This document shows, one piece after another, positions 21,765 to 31,757 of a DNA stretch of 64,000 bases (position 1 is its first letter; each line of letters opens with the position of its first letter). Below the pieces are notes generated by a model that saw nothing but the letters and a program-made list of their open reading frames with translations, searched no databases and was not told where the DNA came from. The stretch comes from Meghimatium bilineatum (taxonomy: Eukaryota; Mollusca; Gastropoda; Stylommatophora; Philomycidae). A program made the position numbers and the translations under genes. The stretch spans positions 21,581,478 through 21,645,477 of the forward strand of contig CM067298.1 in the NCBI GenBank assembly GCA_034231615.1. Reading direction: 5' to 3'.

Positions 21765-22975
21765 GTGCAAAGGGAACGCATTGCTATAGGCGGACCCAAG
21801 GTTAGCAGATAACCAAGATCCCAAATGTACCTCCTCGCGGTGCACCTTGGTAACAGAAAAACAGCAGCTCGAGCTGATTCTGGCCAAATCATTTGGTGAT
21901 TGTGTCCGAGAGTGTGGAGGTAGCAGATGGAAAGAGATTTGACTGCAAAAGAGACAGACAATATCTCCAACACCACATACAGCGACACTGTCGACATACA
22001 GTGAAGCTAGTTAGTCCAGTCCGAACATTGGAGGGGCGGCCAATGAAAAAAGCATGAAAAGGTGGATGCATGGCGAAAGACAGATAGATTTCATACTGAG
22101 TACTATGAAAAATGAAAGGGCAGAACAGCGCTAGAGGGCAGCGCCAACTGCAAATAGAAAGTGAAAACGATTACGGAAATTGTTAGCTCGTGACGAGCTT
22201 CTAGTTGCTTGATTTTCTTATAGGCAGAGACCCATACCCAATAATGGGCGTCCAGCAAAGCAAAAATACCTTGCCTAACTCTAACGTCGAGTCTTCCTAT
22301 ACCGGAAAAAATGCTCGCAAAGAGAAAGAGTGCCGAAACCGATAGGCTCAGGCAAAAAAAGGGATAAAGATGGCAGCCCTGGCCCAACTCTACTGTCAGG
22401 TTCTCATATACCGGAAATACACTTGAAGAGATAAAGGGTTCAGTACCTGATGGGCACAGGCGCTATTGGGACAAGGTCGCTCAGCTCGAGAACGCCTTGC
22501 TCTCAATCGCGTGGTGTGAGACTCGAACTTGGACAAGGGGTACACGATGTCGGTGAATGACACCTCAGCTAAGAGGGCTAAAGAGCCAAGTTCCAACACT
22601 TCTGTTGAGTTCTTCCCCTTAATGAACCAGGCTCACGGATGAGAAATGGTTCAGTACCCAATAGGCACAGGCACAGCACGTCCAATTACACGAGGCAAGT
22701 TCATAGACAGTGGAACACCTCGTGCGAGTCAGACGAGAGCAAAAATCGTCTGGGCGAAGAGTCGCCACTACGCGTGCCTGTAGACAGATATAGAGGCTGT
22801 CACAGGCTAAGGGTATCCCACCCGAATTGTCAAGGCATGCCGAAATCGGATGTGCTAGGCCTACAAGGCGCATAACTGTGGCACAACGTAATCACGCTCC
22901 CGGCGGAAATCGCACGGATATCCGTGATGGTTACAATGGAACGAACGCAAAACAAACAAACAAACAAACAAACTA
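21765..22975 (+). mobile_element. GC-richer block ending in an (AAAC)n tail, probably a decayed retroelement
   Basis: Base composition jumps relative to neighbours, with many CG dinucleotides. The block ends in (AAAC)n at about 22948-22973, as a LINE/SINE 3' tail would. Internally, phrases recur: GGTTCAGTACC(T/C) at about 22438 and 22649 followed by (A/T)GGGCACAGGC or ATAGGCACAGGC, and TATACCGGAAA at about 22298 and 22410. No protein motif is recognisable in any frame. The class is unknown. Confidence 0.45.
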
Positions 22976-23214
22976 GCTTTGCCATCGATCAATAGTAATT
23001 ATCCGATGAACCATTTTATGTACTTATGCCCTCTTTTTTCCTATGATGTTATATTTGGTTAGACATAATAAATATTTTATTTTATTTTTGTGCATTGTGT
23101 CCAGTTTTTATAAACGAATATAATCCTTTGATCTTTGTCGGTATACTAATTATTGTTTATGGAGAACAGAGATTTTATAACTTCAGACATTACATCGGAT
23201 ACAACCGTAAACAA

Positions 23215-23310
23215 ATATATATGAAGCAGACAAAAAAGCCATCTCCAGAGAACTCGTCGACCCCTGATGCTGCAAGGCACACAATGGTATAAAGCGAAAA
23301 GAAAGGCAAC
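23215..23310 (+). mobile_element. LINE 3' terminus
   Basis: Plus translation KKPSPENSSTPDAARHTMV, then AAAGGCAACC, matches the last residues and 3' tail of LINE fragments at 46140 (minus), 50265 (plus) and 61240 (minus), where the tail reads like GGCAACAAAGGGTTT. Confidence 0.6.
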
Positions 23311-23600
23311 CTTAACATCGGTTTGTCTTGTGTTCGATAGTACAAAATAGTCAAATTTCACGCTTAAATCATGTCATTTGTTTGATTAATAAATCATGTG
23401 TAAATGACATCTTATAATTGACTGTAAAACATCTGAAATATGTGTAGGAGATGTCTGTTGACAAGTGGACGTATGGTCTCTATCAGCATATAAACGAAAA
23501 TTGAAACCAGTAGATGCATTTTAATTACAAATTTAATTCATAGGGTCTATACTATTTCAAATTCACACACACACAATTTCAGTTATAGGCAATCAATCAA

Positions 23601-24270
23601 TCAAGTGCCATGTCGAATGGGGTAGATTGTGTTTCTCCACGACTCTCTGTCTCCTGTGTTGTCAATAAGCTCGGTTGGTGAACTTCTACCGTGCCAGGAT
23701 ACTAGTCCATCTAGCAACTTTTCTCTTTGTCGTCCCCTATCTCTTCTCTCCTTGATATTTCCAGTGGTTATTAGGTGTTCTTCTTCTTCTTCTGCGTTCA
23801 TTCTCAAACTCCAACTGGATCTAGCTGGATCATGGTCCTGCAAGACTTCCAGCAGGATGTAGTCCAGAAAATGGAAATGCGTTGTGTCGCCGTTTTATTT
23901 GCGCCAATGGCCCGACACATCCGTCTTTGGCGGGATTAGGTGTTCAAACTGTGCTCTTCTCAGCCCATGCCATAGAAATCTTGACTGTCTGCCCCTAATG
24001 TTTAATATGATTGATCTTTTTACACCAGCATCAATGATGACCTCTGCATTAGTTTTCTTAGCTGTTCATTGTATTTTCATCATTCTTCTCAGAAACCACA
24101 TCTCTGTAGCCTCTAATTCGCTTTGCATTTTTTTACAGTCCATGCATTACATCCATAAAAAGAATTGGCTCGATGTAACATCTCAGAACTCGAATTCGGG
24201 TCTGCTTTGAAAATCTTTCATTGCACAAAATGGTTCTCATTCTTTGGAATGCTGATTATAGTTATAGGCA
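23601..24270 (-). mobile_element. LINE fragment (thumb to C terminus) containing a SINE insertion
   Basis: From 24270 downward the minus strand encodes RVLRCYIEPILF.D, then a decayed region, then WAEKSTV. After a 154-bp SINE (23781-23934) the protein resumes as HLITTGNIKERRDRGRQREK and ELIDNTGDRESWRNTIYPIR. The 3' end is (TTGA)n on the element strand at about 23588-23604. Removing the SINE and one copy of its 11-bp duplication restores the expected ...FEHLITTG... reading. Confidence 0.8.
23781..23934 (-). mobile_element. (GAA)n-tailed SINE-like element, copy 4, nested in a LINE, perfect 11-bp TSD
   Basis: Minus strand starts CCCGCCAAAGACGGATGTGT at 23934 and ends GAACGCAGAAGAAGAAGAA at 23781. 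Plus-strand ATTAGGTGTTC occurs at 23770-23780 and again at 23935-23945. This is the cleanest copy and shows full element limits (154 bp). It has no tRNA-like promoter that I can recognise. Confidence 0.9.
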
Positions 24271-24689
24271 TATGCGTTATATATTTGCTGAGTTATACCC
24301 CTTTGAAGTTGGGTAGATCTAGTGAAACGTGCTATAATTATTATATTCCATGTATGCACACGAATCTAAGTATCGTAAATAGCATAAACAATTGATGGGG
24401 AAACGTGGCCGAAGATGGAGGTGCTTGGAGGTGACATTAGAGGTGCAGACTCTTTTGAAACGCTTCTGAGGGACAAACATGAGCACTTACAACACAGATA
24501 TAACGCAAAGATCATTGCAGTGATGATTCATTCTACAACAAACTTCCACCAAAACATGTGAATCTGCTAGATAAAACCGTATGAAAGGCGAAAACTATTA
24601 TATCAATATTTAATCAATAATTAATTTAAATATTTATAAACATAAAGTCGCACAAGATTATAGCACAAGTATAATATTCTATATATCAT
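24271..24689. other. no recognisable gene
   Basis: AT-rich sequence without a motif in any frame. The middle (about 24400-24530) has mixed composition resembling a decayed LINE tail but cannot be assigned. Confidence 0.5.
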
Positions 24690-24905
24690 TGCATATATTT
24701 GAGAAATATTTCTTACTACACCTGAAGTTGGAGAGTATATATTGTTTGCTATATCTGACGTTGGAAAGCAAATATTGATACACCCTAATATAGGAAATCA
24801 AATATTGCTTGGTACACCTGATGCTAGAAATCAAATATTGCTTGCTACACCTGATGCTAGAAATCAGACATTTCTTTCCATTTCTGATGCTTGTAAGCAG
24901 CGATT
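24690..24905 (+). repeat. degenerate minisatellite, ~33-bp unit
   Basis: About six diverged units of the type CTACACCTGATGCTAGAAAT followed by CAAATATTGCTTG. Eleven-codon periodicity gives spurious open frames on both strands. It ends at a 16-base poly(G) run (24906-24921). Confidence 0.8.
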
Positions 24906-24921
24906 GGGGGGGGGGGGGGGG

Positions 24922-25805
24922 AAGGGGAAGGGAAGCTGCATCTTGGTTAGTAACCTCACAGTTCAAGCTAGGACATATTAAAGTTTATATAACATTTCAC
25001 TATTTATGACCAAAGCTATTATAAATACATGATATAAAAACTATTTAACGAATACAACAAAACGAGCAACAAATGTGTGTAGTACACGATTCTTTACCTG
25101 TTATTTGCGGAACTGGTGGTCCGAATTGCCCTCAGTGGTCCACAAAGTCTTGAAATACATTTTGTGAACCTTTAAATTTACTTCTGTCCGTCCTATTGAT
25201 GCTTTTTTTACAGTCCATCTCCAGACTCCAATTAGTTCTTTTCAGGTTGTCAAGTCAACTAGACAACATCAGACAAGACAACACAAAGTACACTTGATCA
25301 GAGTAGTGCTGACCAAAGATGTCTGCCACAATGAATGTTCTGTCGTAATAATTGTACCCTTTATCGGTAATTTGGTCAAAGAACATAACGTCGCACAAAG
25401 TTAAATATTAACACGCCCTGATATAACCAAACTAGATATCGGTCTTAGGTTGGAGAGGCGTACCTCGGCAAGTAGAGGCTTTAACCCCGAACTTGACAGA
25501 CAAAAAATCTACATTGAAAGGATAACGTTAAAATGAAAGTACCAAAACAATGATAAATACATGAACAGCTTTCCGTGGTCATGATGACAAGATTACCTGA
25601 ACCACAATCTCCATATTTTGTGTGGGAATGGTGAAAGACTGATATAATCTAACTGTACTCACGTTAGATATTAAAATGTGCGGGACTTACAAAAAGACAC
25701 AAATTAAATGACAAATACTGCACAATTTAAGTCATACCCTGCACAACTGAACAAATACTAAGTACATGGATCATGATTTTTTAAATAAATACTACCACAT
25801 TCGAT
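24922..25805. other. no recognisable gene
   Basis: Mixed-composition sequence. A GGTGGTCCGAATTGCC...GTGGTCCACAAAG stretch near 25108-25152 resembles the interior of hAT-type MITEs, but terminal repeats were not found. Confidence 0.45.
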
Positions 25806-26250
25806 AAGATACGACTCTGTCAACCGTGAGACAGGATTATCATGAGATACACTCATGTTAAGCATGAGACATGATTATCGTGAGATACATTCGTGTTAAC
25901 CATGAGACATGATTATCGTGAGATACACTCGTGTTAACCATGAGACATGATTATCGTGAGATACATTCGTGTTAACCATGAGACATGATTATCGTGAGAT
26001 ACACTCGTGTTAACCATGAGACATGATTATCATGAGATACACTCATGTTAATCATGAGACATGATTATCGTGAGATACACTCATGTTAACCATGAGACAT
26101 GATTATCGTGAGATACACTCGTGTTAACCATGAGACATGATTATCGTGAGATACGCTCGTGCTAACCGTGAGACAGGATTTTCGTGAGATACGCTGTGTT
26201 AACCGTGAGACACTATTAAGGTGAGATGCGCCTCTGTCAACCGTGGACAG
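25806..26250 (+). repeat. minisatellite, 38-bp unit x ~11.7
   Basis: Units read GAGATACACTCGTGTTAACC followed by ATGAGACATGATTATCGT. The outer copies at both ends carry divergent bases (CTCTGTCAACCGTGAGACAGG), while the central copies are nearly identical. This is the usual pattern for an array homogenised in its interior. Confidence 0.95.
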
Positions 26251-27585
26251 TTAGTCCAATATGGTTATATTAGAGCTTTCTCACCCTTAAAAACAGTGGA
26301 GGTTGTTTGTGAACCACAGCTTCTGAGGTAGATTACATGACTTGTGAATGCATAGATAATTAATTCATGAACAATTTTCGTATATTGGGGCTGTGGGCTG
26401 TCCATAAATACGTCAAGAAATGGGGGGGGGGGGGGTTAGATGTCTGAACAAATTTACAGTTCTTTAGAATAGGAGAGTGAGGGTTTGACTAAAATTTGAC
26501 GTAAAAACATTGTTTTTACTACACTGATTAAATTGTTTGAATTTGAAACATGTTTTCTTAACATGTGAACCAAACATGTATTATTATATTAGTAGGAGAA
26601 CCAAGGGTTCTTGTCTGGAATGCGTACCTACCATCTTATTTTATGGATTACTAATATAAATACTATATCAATAGTTAATCAATACTTAATTTAAAGTTTA
26701 ATTATACATATCGGTAGGAATTAGGGTTAGAAGAGTTGTATTTTACACAACTAACCTTAACCCTAAACCTAAATAAATTTATATTTAAATTAACAAATGA
26801 TAAACCTAAACTGATGAACATAGCCAAGGGAAATAATAAAATAGGTAGACACGCGTTCCAAACACAAACCAAACCAAGTTAAAAAAAGTTTATGAAGCGC
26901 TAGTCTAATAGATAATGTTGGAACAAGTGATACCGGGTAAGGAGAGATCAAAGATTAAAAAAATCTTTGATTGCGGAATACCACCAAGTGTGAAATACAT
27001 CTCCTAACAACGACTCATCGGAGAAGGAGGCTTGTCCAGACGTGATTCACCCGACAAAACGGAGTACTCTAGCTATGAAAGAAAAGTCTGGAGACACATT
27101 GATTGTACAATAAGATACCGAACTACCAACTCATAATAGCTGAAGATCACAACACATTAACAATGACTAACCTACTAATTTTAAAGGTTAAATGAACTGT
27201 TATTATGGACGGACTAACCATGATGGGACTACATTGTTCAGCGCAGACAGTGATATTTGGAAGCTAAAATTGGTTACAGTAAGACTAAAAATGAGATTTT
27301 TTTCTAAGACTATTTAGGTTTTTCCCAAGGGCTAGAACTGTCTTGTCACGTCTGTCAAGTTATTCAAGACTCTCGTATTTCCAGATTGGTTTCTTGTTTT
27401 TTAAGCAGACAAACATATCATCATTGTCCAGGGAGTGGTTTCGCTTTCAATTCGCTGTCTGACCAAATTACTATTTCTTCTGTATTGTCATTCACTAGCA
27501 CGCTACACTCCTGAGCTCATTCACTCCACACTCACGCACTCCATACTCACCCTTCGATCCAATAGAGATCAACGATCGTCTTTGC
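26251..27585. other. no gene; poly(G) run and a telomere-like hairpin
   Basis: Contains a 14-base poly(G) run (26422-26435) and an imperfect hairpin with TTAGGGTTAG and CTAACCTTAACCCTAA arms (26721-26765). The rest is AT-rich without motifs. Confidence 0.6.
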
Positions 27586-27719
27586 CAGCGTTTCTCAACA
27601 TGTGGTATATAGAAAGCTTCCTTGAGCCTAACAGCGTTTGCGCGGGGAGGGAGGCGGAGAGTGTGAGCAATTGTAAATTGGGGTCCACGAACGTCTTAAA
27701 AGAGTGGGGGGGGGGGCAC
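27586..27719. mobile_element. possible half of a hAT-like MITE
   Basis: CAGCGTTTCTCAACATGTGG at 27586 has the CAG..TTCTCAA start of hAT elements, followed by GGTCCACGAACGTCTTAAAA and a poly(G) run (27706-27716). The matching right end is not visible because Penelope-like sequence begins next. Confidence 0.35.
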
Positions 27720-28315
27720 AGGCGGAACTTAGAACAAAGTAATGAAGCTTTACTACAAAAATCGATCCCAAAAAGAATAAATCGTGTCAAATGGATATAT
27801 ATGTATATATATATATATAACGGTACGCAAGTGCGTGTCGGGCCCTGTAATCTGAGAAACACGACATAATGGCCTTCACGTGAGTATCATGTGCACTGCC
27901 ATTGATGTAGTCAGCAACAGGAGTACCAGTCTGGTCTTAGATGCTGTACAGATGTTCACAGAATCAGTCTGCGAGCATCCTTCCGGTCTCACCTAATATA
28001 TCATCTTCGTCACGAGTGTGCTTTTTGGAACCAATGCCGTCAGTCCTATGATTTGTTTGTCTATTTTACGTTCATATTGTTTCACTTCCAATCTTCTTGT
28101 TTTTACTCTTCCGGGTTATATCTATATTTGGCTCTACCTTGTGAACATTCACGTCAGTAGTGTGGTTTTTACAAGTCGTATTTTATTGTGAATGTGTTCT
28201 TGATAAAGATCTTTGTGTCGAAAAGTCGATTTGCGTGTTTCCAGTGATTAACAAAGCTTCATTATACTTTCCAAATTTCGCCTGTTTTGATTTAGGTGTT
28301 CTCCAGTAATTATAT
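27720..28315 (-). mobile_element. Penelope-like element fragment with GIY-YIG endonuclease domain
   Basis: Minus strand, about 28030-27832, encodes DEDDILGETGRMLAD, then FCEHLYSI, TGTPVADYINGSAHDTHV and ARHALAYR. This matches the YIGE(T/S)GR.L..RF.EHL....PVA.HF..H.H core of the GIY-YIG domain of Penelope-like elements, with two in-frame stops. On its left a tail reads AGCTTCATTACTTTG (minus strand). On its right (28195-28310, plus strand) an inverted copy reads TTGATAAAG...GTCGAAAAGTCG, then AAAGCTTCATTA. The RT domain is deleted. The catalytic first motif is altered (ILGETGR). Confidence 0.7.
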
Positions 28316-28930
28316 ATTGTCGATTGAAGGGGACCACATAAATTGAACTATTTGGACGATGTTTAATACGATGTATATTAATAATAATCTGATAAGAGCA
28401 AGCTTATTCCCATTAGCAATGCTTGGCTGCGAGAAATAGAAAAAAAAGTAGTTGCATAGATAATTTCTTCCATCAAAATGAGATGCTACATACAAATATT
28501 GAGAATACCATGAAACACAAAAAAAACAACAACAAAAAAACAACAACAGCAAGCAAATCAATAATTGTTAAGAATACACATGGAAGGTGTTGACTTAAAA
28601 ATCAAAAATCATTATAACGAGAAAATTGAGGAGATTTAGCCTTAGAAAAAGCCATAATAGCATGGAAAAAGCATTACTGGAATGGTTGTCGATAATAAGA
28701 AAAAGGACCGCATAAGACGTCGATGCACCAAAGGCACATCACGCCATTACGTACGTATTTCAACATATCTTTGGCTGTATCAAGTGAACTCACACAGAAT
28801 CGTAAGTTGGCTGCAAGAAGTAAACTCACACAGAAGCGTAAGTTGTTCAGAGAATTCATAAAAAATACTACGTTCTGGATAAATTATGCCCCTTGATAAT
28901 AATATAATAACAATTCTTCAAGAAAATTGT

Positions 28931-29072
28931 CAGGCTTGTTTTTTTTTTTTTGGGGGGGGGGAAGAGAGGTTCCCAAGTCTCAAGGGGGGGATTGGGGGGG
29001 GGAGGGGGAAGTGGAAAAAATGTGCCAAGAAAAAGTACCACGCATTAAAAAAAGTTGTGAACCACTGGTTAA
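28931..29072. mobile_element. possible hAT-like MITE with poly(T)/poly(G) interior
   Basis: Right end AAAGTTGTGAACCACTG (29056-29072) inverts to CAGTGGTTCACAACTTT. The left end CAGGCTTGTTTTTTT (28931) is a weaker match. The interior is dominated by T13 followed by several G runs (28952-28961, 28985-28991, 28995-29002). No clear 8-bp duplication. Confidence 0.35.
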
Positions 29073-29403
29073 AATCCGTTCATAAGGTGGGGGGGGGGAG
29101 AATTGTGGTGTCTAACAGTGACCATTGACGGTAAAATAAGACCTAACTGCTAAAAGTAAAGAGGCCCTCATTCGGTACGCTTTTGATTATTGTCACGATT
29201 TGCATTTGTTATTATTTATATACTTGGCTTTTTTTGGCATGTGATTTCACGTATATACATATTGACCAACGGAAAACACGGGAATAATCAAGAAAAGGAC
29301 GAATGAAGGCCAACTTAATTAAAACATTATGTCTTCTACCGCAGATTGGTCTCGGTCTAGCATCCCTAACCCTTTAGAAAAACACGAACATAACACTCTA
29401 CAC

Positions 29404-29548
29404 AATACCAGTGGTCGAAGGATGGTTAATTTCCCCAACTTCTGTGGTCGAAGGATGGTTAACTTCCCCAACTTCAGTGGTCGAAGGATGGTTAACTTCC
29501 CCAACTTCAGTGGTCGAAGGATGGTTAACTTTCCCAACCTCAGTGATT
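29404..29548 (+). repeat. minisatellite, 33-bp unit x ~4
   Basis: Units of GTGGTCGAAGGATGGTTAAC followed by TTCCCCAACTTCA. The 11-codon period keeps frames open on both strands (GRRMVNFPNFS on plus), which explains the longer open frames here without a gene. Confidence 0.95.
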
Positions 29549-29779
29549 TACACAAAATAGTATCGTATAAAACATTCCGCTTCAAAAGTCAAACGGAAGT
29601 AACACGTTATAAAACAACCAAACTTACCTTCTTTTCTTTCTTAGCAAAGTTATATTTACGGTCCTGCACTGGTTATGCAAGTCAAGCACGACACATAATC
29701 ACAATTGAGCACAAAGTATACAGTTATACTAAATAATGTACAAGTAAATTAAGGTAGGAAGCAAGAGAATAAATTAAAA

Positions 29780-30347
29780 ATTCTTGAAACAAACGGGAAT
29801 CAACCAATCAGTTCTAACGGCACCGAATCGCCTGGCGACTAGGGTAAACGGGTTTTTCCGTACTTAACTAACCGCAACTCCAAAAAGGCGATTTTGTCAA
29901 ACATTCAAACTTTGTACTCAAGTCAATGAGAACGGACCAATGAGACAAGGGCTATTACAGCAGTAATAAACATTCCGTACAAGTATTGAAGTATCCTCAG
30001 TAACATAAACATATAACATCCATATTCGTTCTACAAGGGCTAATAGATCTTCTTGTAAGTATAAATAACTTATAGACAGTACAATTTTGCTTCAACTAAT
30101 TGCTTATACAAGTTAATTACTAAGGATAATTCAATACCTGTACTGGATGTTCGTTATTTTTGTAATAGTCCTTGTCTCGGTTGGTTCGTTCTCTGTGACT
30201 TGAGTACACAGTTTGAATGTCTTCAAAAAATTGCATCTTGTTTTAGAGATGCGGTTAGTCAAGTAAGGAAAAACCCGTTTATTCTAGTCGTCAGGCGATT
30301 TGATACCGTTAGATCAGAATAGTTCAGTTCTCATTTCTCTCAAGAAT
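29780..30347. mobile_element. 568-bp foldback element with ~235-bp inverted arms
   Basis: The sequence from ATTCTTGAAACAAACGGG (29780) to CCTCAGTAAC (about 30006) is repeated in inverted, diverged form from GTTAATTACTAAGG (about 30113) to TCAAGAAT (30347). Matching landmarks include CGCCTGGCGACTAG versus CTAGTCGTCAGGCG, AAACGGGTTTTTCCGTACTT versus AAGTAAGGAAAAACCCGTTT, TACTCAAGTCA versus TGACTTGAGTA, and GACAAGGGCTATTACA versus TGTAATAGTCCTTGTC. The ~100-bp loop has no coding sequence. No convincing target duplication. Confidence 0.85.
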
Positions 30348-30895
30348 GACTAAATACTGTAATGTAGGAATGAAAGTGATACAAAAATATAGTATTTAAA
30401 ATGTAGTATAGGTAATGAAAAGTAGTATAGAAATAATAGTGGTACGAAAATGTAGTATACAAAAAAGTGGTATAGAAGCAGAAATGGCACCCCCATATTA
30501 TTTCTCCTACACATTTTGCTGCTACCTATGTTATTATGTATAAGAAGTACACAGGACTGTGCGGTAGAATTTCCCAGCAAGATTCTATTCTGGAAATGCT
30601 GCCCCCTTAAATGGGTTTTCTTCGAAATGCCGTCCCCCATAATGTATTTTGATTGTTGCCGCCGGATGCGGCCTCCTCTCTGCATCATTGCACAGAATGG
30701 CCCTGGAGGCATATTAAAACATGATCATACCAATATTTCCTGTTTAATCTCCATTCTAACGTTCAATTTTAATGTAATTTTCTTTTCTATTCTAACGTTT
30801 TGTATTGCCTTCATTTCTTTATTGTATCCATTTCATTTCTATGCAACATTTTGTTTTCACTTTCATTTTTTATACACCATTCCTGTATACCTTTC
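30348..30895. other. no recognisable gene; short degenerate repeats
   Basis: The left part has loosely repeated GTAGTATA/GTGGTATAG motifs. The right part is pyrimidine-rich with weakly repeated ATTCTAACGTT and CATTTC words. No motif-bearing frame. Confidence 0.5.
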
Positions 30896-31046
30896 TCCGC
30901 CAAAGACGACGGTGTCGGGCCATTGGCGCAAATAAAACGGTGGCACAACGCATTTCCATTCTCTGGACTACATCTTGCTGAAAATCTATTGTCCTGCCAC
31001 AATAGAGACCAGAGGGAGTTTGAGAATGAAAGCTGAAGAAGAAGAA
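30896..31046 (+). mobile_element. (GAA)n-tailed SINE-like element, copy 5, perfect 11-bp TSD
   Basis: A 151-bp copy starting TCCGCCAAAGACGACGGTGT and ending GAATGAAAGCTGAAGAAGAA. GTATACCTTTC occurs at 30885-30895 and 31047-31057. It is inserted in pyrimidine-rich, weakly repetitive sequence. The 145-codon minus-strand open frame spanning it is a chance read-through. Confidence 0.9.
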
Positions 31047-31757
31047 GTATACCTTTCATTTCACTCTGTATTTTGTCATCCTCATCTATACATATGGTGT
31101 CATCTTCATTCTGACATTTAACTTCCTTATCACCCTCATCTAGACATTCTTCTACTGTGTCATCTTCATTTCCAAACTTAATTTGTTCAGTATTTGCTTC
31201 TCGTGTTTTCTTTTTTCCAATATCCAGTTTCTGTTGACATACTAACACTCATAACTTGATTTATATTTATATCACTGCTGACTCCTTCACTGACTTCAAT
31301 GAATATCTATGCGTGCGTGTCGTACTAAATTACATTTACGTTATACCTGGTATCCCCTGCTAGTAGCGATCAATATGCCTGCTTCTCTCTCCAATTCTCT
31401 GTCTATTTCTATTGTATATGATTTCCGACACTCGCACATATTTCTCCCATACAATAGTCACAGACGAGGAAACATTAATGAACGACCACATGCACAAATT
31501 GTGCACGCAAAGTTCCTTCCAGAAATTAATGTGAACAGTAAACAATGCAATATTGTTACCGTTATGGCAAGACATGGTTGCCACGACAACATGATTGTTT
31601 CTTTGTTGTCCAGCTGACATGATTGTGTCTGATTATATTGTTAAAGGTTTTTTTTTCTAGTTTGATTTTTATCGTATATTTAATTCATGTTTTGATGTCT
31701 GTGTTGGTAAGAGCAATATGGGTTCGAATGTTGAATCATAGTAAGCACATATTCTAT

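Noticed and set aside
25806-26250. Possible CRISPR array (38-bp repeats)
   Set aside because: Contiguous tandem units without spacers, in a eukaryotic context with no cas genes.
27435-27869. 144-codon plus-strand open frame
   Set aside because: Crosses a hAT-like MITE end, a poly(G) run and Penelope-like sequence, so it is a chance read-through.
30811-31248. 145-codon minus-strand open frame with an acidic N-terminal part
   Set aside because: It runs through a SINE insertion with an 11-bp target duplication, so it cannot be an old conserved coding frame; the acidic part is low-complexity.
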